Shown piece by piece: positions 44,040-51,851 of a DNA stretch of 56,206 nt. How positions within the stretch are numbered: the stretch's first letter is position 1; each line of letters starts with the position of its first letter. The notes beneath the pieces were generated by a model. It did no database searches and was not told the DNA's origin. It saw nothing but the letters and a program-made list of their open reading frames with translations. This stretch comes from Methylobacterium ajmalii (GTDB lineage: Bacteria > Pseudomonadota > Alphaproteobacteria > Rhizobiales > Beijerinckiaceae). Location: assembly GCF_016613415.1 (NCBI RefSeq), contig NZ_JACWCT010000003.1:1-56206 (forward strand). The letters run 5' to 3'. Made by a program: the position numbers and the translations under genes.

Positions 44040-46072
44040 ACGCGAATCCTCAGGTTGCCGATGGCGTCGACCTGCGCCGTGGCGCCGGGCTCGATCACGG
44101 TCGTGGCGTCGATCTGCTGGATCACCGCCGGCCCGGCGATCTCGGCCCCGAGCGGCAGGGCTTCGCGGGTGTAGATCGCCGCCTCGTGCCAGGCGCCGTC
44201 GGCATAGACCGGGCGCGTGCCGAGGCGGGCGCCGACGAGATCGGTGCGTCCCGCCTCGTCGATCAGCGCCGCGAGCGGGAACGGCTTGCGCCGTCCGATC
44301 ACCGAGGTGACGAGGTTGACCACCACCGCCCGGATCTCCGGCAGCCGGACCTGGAAGCGACGGAAATACGCCGCCTCGAACAGCTCCTGGAGCGCCGCGC
44401 GGTCGATGTTCGGGGAGGGCAGGGCGACGCGGATCAGGTGGGTCTGGCCGCGGAACTGCATGTCGGCGCCGTAGGTGACCGTGGTCTCCTCGATCTCCGA
44501 CTGCTCCTCGGCGACCATCGCCAGCGCATCCGCCGCCTGCTCCTCCAGAACGGTGCGCAGATCCGCCATGTCGAGCCCGTCGAGGGGGCGGTTGAGGGTC
44601 CGCACCCGGTCCTGGCGCAGATCGGCGACGAGGCAGCCGAGCGCGTTGGTGAGGCCGGGGCGCGCCGGCACCAGCACCTCCGGGATGCCGAGCTCGCGGG
44701 CGAGCGCCACGGCGTGGAGCGGCCCCGCGCCGCCGAAGGCGAAGAGCACGAAGTCGCGCGGGTCGTAGCCGCGCGACAGCGACACCATGCGGATCGCGCC
44801 GGTCATGTGGACGTTGCCGAGGCGGATGACCGCCTCGGCGGCCTCCTCGACGCTCATGCCGAGGGGACCTGCGAGGTCGCGGGCGAAGGCGTCTCGGATG
44901 GCGTCGATCGAGACGCCGGCCCGCACGGCGGTGAGCCGGGCCGGATCGAGGCGGCCGAGGACCAGGTTGGCATCGGTGATGGTCGGCCGGGTGCCGCCGC
45001 GGCCGTAGCCGATCGGGCCCGGCTCGGAACCGGCGCTCTCGGGGCCGACCTGGAGCATCCCGGCCCGGTTCACGGAGGCGATCGAGCCGCCGCCGGCTCC
45101 GACCGTGTGCACGTCGACCATCGGCAGGTGGATCGGCAGGCCGTAATCGATGGTGAGTTCACCTGAGACCTCCGGCACGCCGCCGGCGATCAGCGCCACG
45201 TCGGTCGACGTTCCTCCCATGTCGTACGTGATGGCGTTCTTCAGCCCCGACTGGGCGAGGGTCGCGGCCGCCGCCATCACGCCCGAGGCGGGGCCCGACA
45301 TCACGGTCTTGGCCGCGGCCTCGACCACCAGTCCCGCCGGCACGGTGCCGCCGTTGCCGTTCATCACCAGCAGGTCGCGGGCGAAGCCTTGCGCCCGCAA
45401 CTCGTCCTGGAGGCGCCGGATGTAGCGGTCGAGGATCGGTTGCACCGCGGCGTTGACCGAGGCGGTGGTACCCCGCTCGTATTCGCGGAACTCCGACAGG
45501 AGCGCGTGGCCGAGGGTGACGTACGGATTCGGCCAGAGCTCGCGGGCGATGGCGCCGGCGCGCAGCTCGTGCTCCGGGTTGGCATAGGCGTGCAGGAAGT
45601 GGATCACCAGGGCCTCGCAGCCCTCCGCCAGCAGATCGCGCACGGCTTGCGCCACAGCAGCCTCGTCGAGGGGCGTGCGTACCGCGCCGTCGGCCATCAC
45701 GCGCTCGGGCACCTCGCGGCGCCACTCGCGCGGGATCAGCGGCTCGAAGGTGCCGAACAGTCCGTAGGGCTTGGGCCGGGTGCGGCGCCCGAGTTCGAGC
45801 ACGTCGCGAAAGCCCTCGGTGGTGATGAGGCCGACCTTGGCGGTCTTGCGCTCCAGCACCGCGTTGGTGGTGGCGGTGGTGCCGTGGATCACGAGGTCGA
45901 GGTCCGCGGGCGCCACCTCGGCGGCGGCGATGGCCGCCAGCACGCCCTCGGCCTGGTTGCGGACCGTCGTCGGCACCTTGGCGAGGCGCACGCGCACGCC
46001 GGACTGGTCCGCCTCCGTCAGGAGAAGGTCGGTGAAGGTGCCGCCGACATCGATGCCTGCCACGCGTCTCAC
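44036..46072 (-). CDS. Hydantoinase A/oxoprolinase family protein
   Basis: 678-aa A subunit (HyuA), an ASKHA-fold ATPase. Phosphate-binding loops are visible in GIDVGGTFTDLLL near the N-terminus and in YDMGGTSTDVALI; DLVIHGTTATTNAVLERK, LSEFREYERGTTASVNAAVQP and GPLHAVALARELGIPEVLVP are family signatures. The start is a GTG after GAGGTGTGAC. A palindrome lies only 13-30 bp upstream, where a bound repressor would block transcription or initiation. It overlaps hydantoinase B by 4 bp and opens the six-gene operon. Confidence 0.93.
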   Translation of the reverse strand: MRRVAGIDVGGTFTDLLLTEADQSGVRVRLAKVPTTVRNQAEGVLAAIAAAEVAPADLDLVIHGTTATTNAVLERKTAKVGLITTEGFRDVLELGRRTRPKPYGLFGTFEPLIPREWRREVPERVMADGAVRTPLDEAAVAQAVRDLLAEGCEALVIHFLHAYANPEHELRAGAIARELWPNPYVTLGHALLSEFREYERGTTASVNAAVQPILDRYIRRLQDELRAQGFARDLLVMNGNGGTVPAGLVVEAAAKTVMSGPASGVMAAAATLAQSGLKNAITYDMGGTSTDVALIAGGVPEVSGELTIDYGLPIHLPMVDVHTVGAGGGSIASVNRAGMLQVGPESAGSEPGPIGYGRGGTRPTITDANLVLGRLDPARLTAVRAGVSIDAIRDAFARDLAGPLGMSVEEAAEAVIRLGNVHMTGAIRMVSLSRGYDPRDFVLFAFGGAGPLHAVALARELGIPEVLVPARPGLTNALGCLVADLRQDRVRTLNRPLDGLDMADLRTVLEEQAADALAMVAEEQSEIEETTVTYGADMQFRGQTHLIRVALPSPNIDRAALQELFEAAYFRRFQVRLPEIRAVVVNLVTSVIGRRKPFPLAALIDEAGRTDLVGARLGTRPVYADGAWHEAAIYTREALPLGAEIAGPAVIQQIDATTVIEPGATAQVDAIGNLRIRV

Positions 46073-46084
46073 GTCACACCTCGA

Positions 46085-46102
46085 TCATTCGCCTACGAAC
46101 GG
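46085..46102. promoter_or_regulatory. Candidate MarR operator upstream of hydantoinase A
   Basis: TCATTCG-CCTA-CGAACGG, an 18-bp dyad matching TCGTTCG-CCTA-CGAACGA (the site at 51044-51061 read on the minus strand) at 16 of 18 positions, including the central CCTA. It lies 13-30 bp upstream of the GTG at 46072. Confidence 0.65.
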
Positions 46103-46167
46103 TTTCGTTGGGGGACCGGCGTGGAGCCGGCGCCGTTTCGACGCTCTACGCTTCGAAGTCAGAGCGC

Positions 46168-46281
46168 CTCTCCTCCCCCCCTGTGGGGAGGAGCTGGAGG
46201 TGGGGGTGGTGCAGAAGGCACCGCTGAGGTCCATTCGGCACCACCCCCACCCCTGGCCCCTCCCCACAAGGGGGAGGGGAA
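46168..46281. repeat. Inverted pair of GC-rich palindromic intergenic repeats
   Basis: A roughly 43-nt unit (CCCTCCCCC-TTGTG-GGGAGGGG followed by a stretch like GTGGGGGTGGTGC) occurs at 46238-46281 and, inverted with a few differences, at 46168-46211. Together they form a long imperfect stem-loop between livF and the hydantoinase operon. Such CCCTCCCC/GGGGAGGG units look like a dispersed REP-type element; whether it is repeated elsewhere in the genome needs a search. Confidence 0.7.
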
Positions 46282-46310
46282 AACCCGCGCCATACTCGGG
46301 AACACGCCCC

Positions 46311-47024
46311 TCACACCGTCAGGTACGCCTCCCGCACCGCCTCGTCCGCCTCGAGCGCCGCCATCGTCCCCTCGAAGTGGATCGCGCCCTTCTCGATCAC
46401 GTAGGCCCGGTCCGAGACCGCGCCGGCAAAGCTCAGGTTCTGCTCCGAGAGCAGGACCGCGATGCCCTCGCGTTTCATGCGGAGCACCCCGTCGGCCATC
46501 TGCTCGACGATGACCGGCGCCAGGCCCTCCGACGGCTCGTCGAGCAGCACCGCGTGCGGGTTGCCCATCAGGGTGCGGGCGATGGTGAGCATCTGCTGCT
46601 CGCCGCCCGACATCGCGGCGGCGCGGCGCCCGCGCATCTCGGCGAGGTTGGGAAAGATCGAGAAGAGTCTCTCGGGGGTCCAGGCGGCGCGCCCGTCGGC
46701 CGGTACCTTGCGGCCGACCTCCAGGTTCTCCATCACCGTGAGATCGGTGAAGATGCGCCGCTCCTCCGGCACGTAGCCGAGGCCGAGGCGGGCGACCCGA
46801 AACGGTTCCCAGCCCGTCACCGCCCGGCCCTCGAACCACACCGTGCCGCCGGTCGGCGGCAGCACCCCCATGATGGCCTTCAGCGTCGTCGACTTGCCGG
46901 CGCCGTTGCGGCCCATCAGGGCCACGACCTCGCCGGGACGCAGCCGCAGCGTCACGCCGAACAGCACCTGGGCCCGGCCGTAGGCTGCGGTCAGACCCGA
47001 GACGTCGAGGAGGGGCTTGTCCAT
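46311..47024 (-). CDS. livF: Branched-chain-type ABC transporter ATPase (LivF)
   Basis: 237-aa ATP-binding subunit of the hydrophobic/branched amino acid uptake family. The Walker A is GRNGAGKST, followed by the LivF-typical LGYVPEERRIFTDLTVMENL, the signature MSGGEQQMLTIART and the Walker B VLLDEPSEGLAP. The ATG at 47024 overlaps the livG stop (TGATG); a GTG one codon earlier is also in frame. Last gene of the transporter operon. The substrate is inferred to be the compound degraded by the downstream operon, not necessarily an amino acid. Confidence 0.94.
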   Translation of the reverse strand: MDKPLLDVSGLTAAYGRAQVLFGVTLRLRPGEVVALMGRNGAGKSTTLKAIMGVLPPTGGTVWFEGRAVTGWEPFRVARLGLGYVPEERRIFTDLTVMENLEVGRKVPADGRAAWTPERLFSIFPNLAEMRGRRAAAMSGGEQQMLTIARTLMGNPHAVLLDEPSEGLAPVIVEQMADGVLRMKREGIAVLLSEQNLSFAGAVSDRAYVIEKGAIHFEGTMAALEADEAVREAYLTV

Positions 47025-47806
47025 CACGCCACCGCCTTCCGGCGGGCGCGCATCGCCGCCTTGGTGCCGGCCTCGCCGAGATAGACCTGCTTGACCCGCG
47101 GATTGGCCCGGATCTCCTCCGGCGTGCCGGCGGCGATGATCTCGCCGCGCACCAGGACCAGCACCCGGTCGGCATGGGCGAAGACCGCCTCCATGTCGTG
47201 CTCGGTGTAGAGGACCCCGATGCTCCGTGCCCTCGCCACCTCGGCGGTGAGCGCCATCAGGCTCGATCGCTCCCGCGGCGCCATGCCGGCGGTGGGCTCG
47301 TCCATCAGCAGGAGCTTCGGCCGCGAGGCCAGCGCCACCGCCAGTTCCACCCGCTTCACGTCGCCGTAGGCCAGTTCCGAGACCGGGCGCTCGGCGTCGG
47401 CCCGCATCCCGACCCCGGCGAGGAGCACCAGCGCCTCGTCGCGGTAGAGGGCGCGGGCATCCCGGAACAGGCCGCGCGAGCGGCCGTGATGCGAGAGAAG
47501 CGCCATCTGGACGTTCTCGGCCACCGTCATCGACACGAAGGTCTGGGCGACCTGGAAGGTGCGCCCGACGCCGGCCTTCCAGATCGCGCGGGCCGGCAGG
47601 CCGGCGATCGAGGCGCCCTCAAGGGTGATGGAGCCCGAATCGGGCCTGAGCTGCCCGCCCACCATGTTGAAGGTGGTCGACTTGCCGGCGCCGTTCGGCC
47701 CGATGATCGCCAGCATCTCGCCGGCGTCGAGCGTGAACGACACGTCCTTGGCGGCGGCGACGCCGCCGAAGCGCTTGGTCAGGCCCGCGACGACGAGAAG
47801 CGTCAT
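47024..47806 (-). CDS. livG: Branched-chain-type ABC transporter ATPase (LivG)
   Basis: 260-aa partner ATPase. The LivG signatures are the Walker A IGPNGAGKST, VGRTFQVAQTFVSMTVAENV, the family's degenerate signature region LAYGDVKRVELAVALA and the Walker B LLLMDEPTAGMAPRE, then YTEHDMEAVFAHADR. The ATG at 47806 overlaps the permease stop by 4 bp (ATGA). Confidence 0.94.
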   Translation of the reverse strand: MTLLVVAGLTKRFGGVAAAKDVSFTLDAGEMLAIIGPNGAGKSTTFNMVGGQLRPDSGSITLEGASIAGLPARAIWKAGVGRTFQVAQTFVSMTVAENVQMALLSHHGRSRGLFRDARALYRDEALVLLAGVGMRADAERPVSELAYGDVKRVELAVALASRPKLLLMDEPTAGMAPRERSSLMALTAEVARARSIGVLYTEHDMEAVFAHADRVLVLVRGEIIAAGTPEEIRANPRVKQVYLGEAGTKAAMRARRKAVA

Positions 47807-49692
47807 GCCGAGGCCTCTACGGTCTTGGGCGCCGTCGCGCGGCGGCCCCGCAGCGCCTCGGCGGCCCCGGCGAGCCCGCGCGGGAAGGCCAGCACGGTGG
47901 CGATGATGGCGAGGCCGAGCAGCAGGCGCCAGAACTCGGTCAGCGGCATCACCGCATCCTTCAGCGCGTGGAAGAAGGCGGCGCCAACGAGCGGTCCCAT
48001 GACGGTCTGGATGCCGCCGACCAGAACCATCACCAGGAAGTCGATCGAGAGCGGGATGCCGGTGAGCGTCGGGTCGATCGAGCCCTTCATGAAGGCGTAG
48101 AGCCCGCCCGCGAGCCCGGCCGCGGCGCCCGCCAGCGTGAAGGCGAGCCAGCGATGGTTGCGCACGTCGAGCCCGATCGCCTCGGCGCGGGTGGCCGAAT
48201 CGCGCGCCGCCCGCAAGGTGTAGCCGAAGGGGGCGTAGATCACCCGGCGCAAGAGGACGATCGCGGTGAGCGACAGGGCGGCGACGAGGTAGAAGTAGGT
48301 GTTGCGGCCCGCCGCCCAGGAGGACGGCCAGACCCCGACGACGCCGTTGTCGCCCCCCGTCACCTCGACCCACTGGAAGCAGACCGCGTAGACGATCTGC
48401 CCGAAGGCCAGCGTCAGCATGGCGAGGTAGATGCCCGACAGCCGGACGATGAAGAAGCCGAACAGGGCCGCGCCGAGGCCCGCGACGAGAGGGGCGGCGA
48501 CGAGGGCCAGCTCCATCGGCGCCTTGAACGGCCCGGTGACCAGCAGCCCGGCCGCGTAGGCGCCGAGCCCGAAATAGGCGGCGTGCCCGAACGAGACGAG
48601 GCCGCCGACCCCGACCAGGAATTGCAGCGAGAAGGCGGCGAGCGCGAAGACCAGGATCTCGGTCGCGACCTTGACCTTGTAGGCGTCGCCGACGAGCGGC
48701 ACCGCCAAGAGCGCGAGGATGGCGAGGCAAGCGAGCGCGGTCTCGGCCGGACGGAAGCGGCGCAGGGCAGGTATCCCCTCCGGCGGCATCACCCGGCCGG
48801 ACGCGGCCTCGGGCCGGCCGAACAGGCCCCAGGGCTTGACCACCAGCACCACCGCCATCAGGGCGAAGACCAGGACCAGGGTCACCTTCGGGAAGATCAG
48901 GATGCCGAAGGCCTGGAGCTGGCCGATGATCAGGGCGGCCACGAAGGCGCCCGGCACCGAGCCCATGCCGCCGATCACCGTGACCACGAAGGCATCGGTG
49001 ATGACCGAGAGGTCCATGTGCGCGTTGGCGGGGATGCGCGGGATCTGGAGCGCGCCGCCCAACCCCGCGAGGCTGGCGCCGAGGAAAAGGGTCAGGGTGA
49101 AGAGCCGGGCCTGGTTGACGCCGAGCGCGCCGACCATCTCGCGGTCCTGGGTCGCCGCCCGGATCAGCACGCCGAACCGGGTGCGGTGCATGAGGAGCCA
49201 GAGGAGACCCAGCACCAGTGGCCCGACCGCGATCAGCACCAGCTCGTAAGCCGGGAAGCGCTGCCCCAGGATCTCGACGCCGTGGCGCAGCGAGGGCGCG
49301 CGGGGGCCGGCGATGTCGACCGGGCCCCAGACCTTGAGCACCAAGTCCTCGACGATCAGCACGACGCCGAAGGTGGCGAGCAGCTGGAAGAGTTCCGGCA
49401 CCCGGTAGATGCGGCGCAGCAGCAGCACCTCGACCGCGACGCCGATCAGCCCGACGAGGAGGGCCGAGAGCAGCACCCCGAGGAAGAAGGTGGCCGGCGA
49501 GTACGACAGGTCGAGGAGCCGCGGCACGATCGTGACCGCGATGTAGGCCCCCAGCATGTAGAACGAGCCGTGGGCGAAGTTCACGATCCGGGTCACGCCG
49601 AAGACGATCGTCAGCCCGGAGGCGATCACGAACAGCGACGAGGCGCTGGCGAGACCGGAGAGGGCCTGGAGGACGAGGAAGGACGGGTCCAT
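47803..49692 (-). CDS. Fused LivH-LivM ABC transporter permease
   Basis: 629-aa protein combining both permease subunits. Residues about 1-295 are LivH-like (FGVTRIVNFAHGSFYMLGAYIAV, then ALGVNQARLFTLTLFLGASLAGLGGAL and VTVIGGMGSVPGAFVAALIIG). Residues about 320-629 are LivM-like (VGVGGLVSFGHAAYFGLGAYAAGLL, then AARDSATRAEAIGLDV and VLVGGIQTVMGPLVGAAFF). The linker is a short hydrophilic stretch (GRPEAASGRVMPPEG). One polypeptide forms the whole membrane domain. The ATG lies 40 bp after the binding-protein stop. Confidence 0.93.
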   Translation of the reverse strand: MDPSFLVLQALSGLASASSLFVIASGLTIVFGVTRIVNFAHGSFYMLGAYIAVTIVPRLLDLSYSPATFFLGVLLSALLVGLIGVAVEVLLLRRIYRVPELFQLLATFGVVLIVEDLVLKVWGPVDIAGPRAPSLRHGVEILGQRFPAYELVLIAVGPLVLGLLWLLMHRTRFGVLIRAATQDREMVGALGVNQARLFTLTLFLGASLAGLGGALQIPRIPANAHMDLSVITDAFVVTVIGGMGSVPGAFVAALIIGQLQAFGILIFPKVTLVLVFALMAVVLVVKPWGLFGRPEAASGRVMPPEGIPALRRFRPAETALACLAILALLAVPLVGDAYKVKVATEILVFALAAFSLQFLVGVGGLVSFGHAAYFGLGAYAAGLLVTGPFKAPMELALVAAPLVAGLGAALFGFFIVRLSGIYLAMLTLAFGQIVYAVCFQWVEVTGGDNGVVGVWPSSWAAGRNTYFYLVAALSLTAIVLLRRVIYAPFGYTLRAARDSATRAEAIGLDVRNHRWLAFTLAGAAAGLAGGLYAFMKGSIDPTLTGIPLSIDFLVMVLVGGIQTVMGPLVGAAFFHALKDAVMPLTEFWRLLLGLAIIATVLAFPRGLAGAAEALRGRRATAPKTVEASA

Positions 49693-49732
49693 GGGGCCTC
49701 CGCGCCGGCGCCGGGGATGGGGCTCTCGGGGA

Positions 49733-50989
49733 TCAGGCCTTGCGGGCCGCCTTCACCTCGGCCTCGGGGAACATGTAGTTCGCCCCGTCGGTGTAGCGCA
49801 CGTTCTTCATGGTGCCCTGGCGGCCGTTGAGCGCCGTCTCGCCGATCCAGGCGCCCAAGGTCGACTGGTGGTCGAGCGCCCGCATCGTTACCGGGCCGGC
49901 GATGGTCTGGGAGGTCAGGCCCTCGAGCGCCGTGATCATCGCCTCGGTCTCGGTCGACCCGGCCTTTTCCAGCATGTCGCGGATCATGCCGACGACGACG
50001 TAGCCGAGGAGCGAGCCCAGCCGCGGCGTGTCGTTGAACCGGGCCCGGTAGGCGGCGACGAACTCCTTGTGGCCGTTGCCCTCGATCGTCTCCCACGGGT
50101 AGCCGGTGGTGACCCAGCCCTCCGGCGTCTCGTCGCCGAGCGGGATCATGTATTCCGGCTCGCCGGTGAGCAGGCTCGCCACCGTGCGCTTCTCGAACAG
50201 CCCGCGGGTGTTGCCCTCGCGCACGAAGGCGGTGAGGTCGGCGCCGAACAGCACGTTGAACAGCCCGTCGGCCTTCATCTGCGACAGGGCGCCGACGGTG
50301 GCGCCGGCATCGACCTTGCCGAGAGCCGGGAACTGCTCGCCCACCACCTCGAAGCCCGGCACCGCTGCGGCCATCAGCTTCTTGAAGTTGGCGGCGGCGG
50401 ACTGGCCGTACTCGTAGTTCGGCGCCACGATCGCCCAGCGCTTGACGCCGCGGTCCTTCACGGCATCCACCAGCATGCGGGTCTGCATGTAGGTGTTGGG
50501 CCGCACCCGGAAGGTGTAGCGGTTGCCGCTGCCCATGGTGAGCGCGTCGGTGAGCGGCTCGGTGGCGAGGAACAGCGCCTTGCGCTGGTTGGCGAAATCC
50601 GCCACCGCGAGGCCGACATTCGACAGGAAGGTGCCGCACAGGAAAGCGACGTTCTCGCGGGTCAGGAGTTCCTCGGCGACCCTGGTCGCGTCGCCCGGGG
50701 TCGAGCCGTCGTCGCGAAACACGATCTCGATCGGCCGGCCGCCGAGCGCCTTGATGCCGCCGGTCTTGTTGACGGCGTCCTGCGCGAGCTGCATGGCGTT
50801 GCGGTAGGGCACCGCGAAGGCCGCCATGCGGCCGTAGGAGTTCAATTCGCCGATGCGGATCGGCCCGGACCCTTGTGCGGCTCCCTGCGCGACCGCCCGC
50901 GAGGCTGCGAGGCCGAGCGGTGCCGCGGCGAGCCCGCCGAGCAGGGTGCGGCGGGACAGGGGACGGAACGTCTCGTCGCGGGTCGACAT
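49733..50989 (-). CDS. ABC transporter substrate-binding protein, branched-chain amino acid type
   Basis: 418-aa periplasmic binding protein (Peripla_BP_6 type) with a Tat-like signal (LSRRTLLGGLAAAPLGLAAS..AVAQG). The mature part starts RIGELNSYGRMAAFAVPYRNAMQLAQDAVN and shows the two-lobed type I fold (FLCGTFLSNVGLAVADFAN; WAIVAPNYEYGQSAAANFKKLM). Members of this group bind amides, urea or aromatic acids as often as amino acids. It is the first gene of the transporter operon; a palindromic operator lies 55 bp upstream. Confidence 0.93.
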   Translation of the reverse strand: MSTRDETFRPLSRRTLLGGLAAAPLGLAASRAVAQGAAQGSGPIRIGELNSYGRMAAFAVPYRNAMQLAQDAVNKTGGIKALGGRPIEIVFRDDGSTPGDATRVAEELLTRENVAFLCGTFLSNVGLAVADFANQRKALFLATEPLTDALTMGSGNRYTFRVRPNTYMQTRMLVDAVKDRGVKRWAIVAPNYEYGQSAAANFKKLMAAAVPGFEVVGEQFPALGKVDAGATVGALSQMKADGLFNVLFGADLTAFVREGNTRGLFEKRTVASLLTGEPEYMIPLGDETPEGWVTTGYPWETIEGNGHKEFVAAYRARFNDTPRLGSLLGYVVVGMIRDMLEKAGSTETEAMITALEGLTSQTIAGPVTMRALDHQSTLGAWIGETALNGRQGTMKNVRYTDGANYMFPEAEVKAARKA

Positions 50990-51043
50990 CGGGGCGAACC
51001 TCCGGCGGATCCCGCCGCGACTTCACGCGAGCAGGATGCAAAC

Positions 51044-51061
51044 TCGTTCGTAGGCGAACGA
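51044..51061. promoter_or_regulatory. Candidate MarR operator upstream of the ABC transporter operon
   Basis: Perfect 7-bp inverted repeat TCGTTCG-TAGG-CGAACGA, 55-72 bp upstream of the binding-protein start. Read on the other strand it has the same spacer (CCTA) and nearly the same arms as the site at 46085-46102. Confidence 0.7.
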
Positions 51062-51162
51062 TACTGTGCCTGAGCCTGGAGGCAAGAGCGAAATCTGCGG
51101 AAAATCAGGGCGGCATCTGCCCTCGGGCCGGGCAGGCCCGCGGGCAGGCCGAGGGCGCCGTG

Positions 51163-51300
51163 TCAGAAGCCGGCCTCGCGGGCGAGGCAGGCGTCGAGCG
51201 CGCGTTCGCGCTCGGCCTCGATCATCGCGGCGATCCAGGCCGCCTGCTCGATGCGGGCGGTCTCCGCCGTATCCTCGTCGCGCTCGTGGCTCGGCTGCAT
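51163..51300 (-). CDS. Small helical hypothetical protein
   Basis: 45-aa frame (MQPSHERDEDTAETARI..EAGF) with a strong ribosome binding site (GAGGAGGA, 5 bases before the ATG). It is very charged (Glu/Arg/Ala) and likely a single amphipathic helix pair. I do not recognise it. It stands alone between the ABC operon and a divergent secreted-protein gene. Confidence 0.55.
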   Translation of the reverse strand: MQPSHERDEDTAETARIEQAAWIAAMIEAERERALDACLAREAGF

Positions 51301-51465
51301 CCTGTCCTCCTCTGCCGGTCGGTGCCGGGGCGATCGTCCCGTGATGAGAACAAAATAGGAACAAGCGCCGGGATAGGCAAGCCGACGAAACGGTGGAAAA
51401 CGGGGGACCTTGGCCGGTGGTCCGCGCGTTGCCGCCTCACGATACCTCGGAGAAGGACAATCCCC

Positions 51466-51741
51466 ATGCGGACCGCCCTCATCGCCCTCGCCACGACCCT
51501 CGCCCTCACCGGCGCCGCACTCGCCCAGACCGGTGCTCCCGGCTCGGCGGAGAACAACCTGAACAACCCGGCCAGCGTGAAGAGCAACGCCGAGAAGGGC
51601 ATGCCCGAGCGCGACCTGACCACCGGGACCGTCGCGCCGACGGCGCCCGGCACGATGGCCCCCGCCGCCCGCGCCGACGACCTGCCGAGCCACAGCGGCG
51701 GCAACGCCGCGGCGACGAGCCCGGCCAACCGCGCCCGCTGA
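51466..51741 (+). CDS. Small secreted protein, hypothetical
   Basis: 91-aa precursor with a clear signal peptide (MRTALIALATTLALTGAALAQ, cleavage after ALA). The mature part is about 70 residues, low-complexity, rich in Ala/Pro/Thr/Asn, with no Cys. The ATG follows AGAAGGA. No known domain; similar short exported proteins are common in Methylobacterium. Confidence 0.75.
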   Translation: MRTALIALATTLALTGAALAQTGAPGSAENNLNNPASVKSNAEKGMPERDLTTGTVAPTAPGTMAPAARADDLPSHSGGNAAATSPANRAR

Positions 51742-51758
51742 GCGTCGATCCGACGTCC

Positions 51759-51785
51759 GGGCCGGCCTCCTCGCGGGGCCGGCCC
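51759..51785 (+). terminator. Possible terminator after the small secreted protein gene
   Basis: 9-bp inverted repeat GGGCCGGCC / GGCCGGCCC with a 9-nt loop, 17 bp after the stop, followed by GTTCGCCTT; the T run is poor. Confidence 0.5.
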
Positions 51786-51851
51786 GTTCGCCTTGCAATC
51801 GCACTGTCCTTACATACGCGACGACCGAAGCCGGCATCTGCCGGCCCCCGC

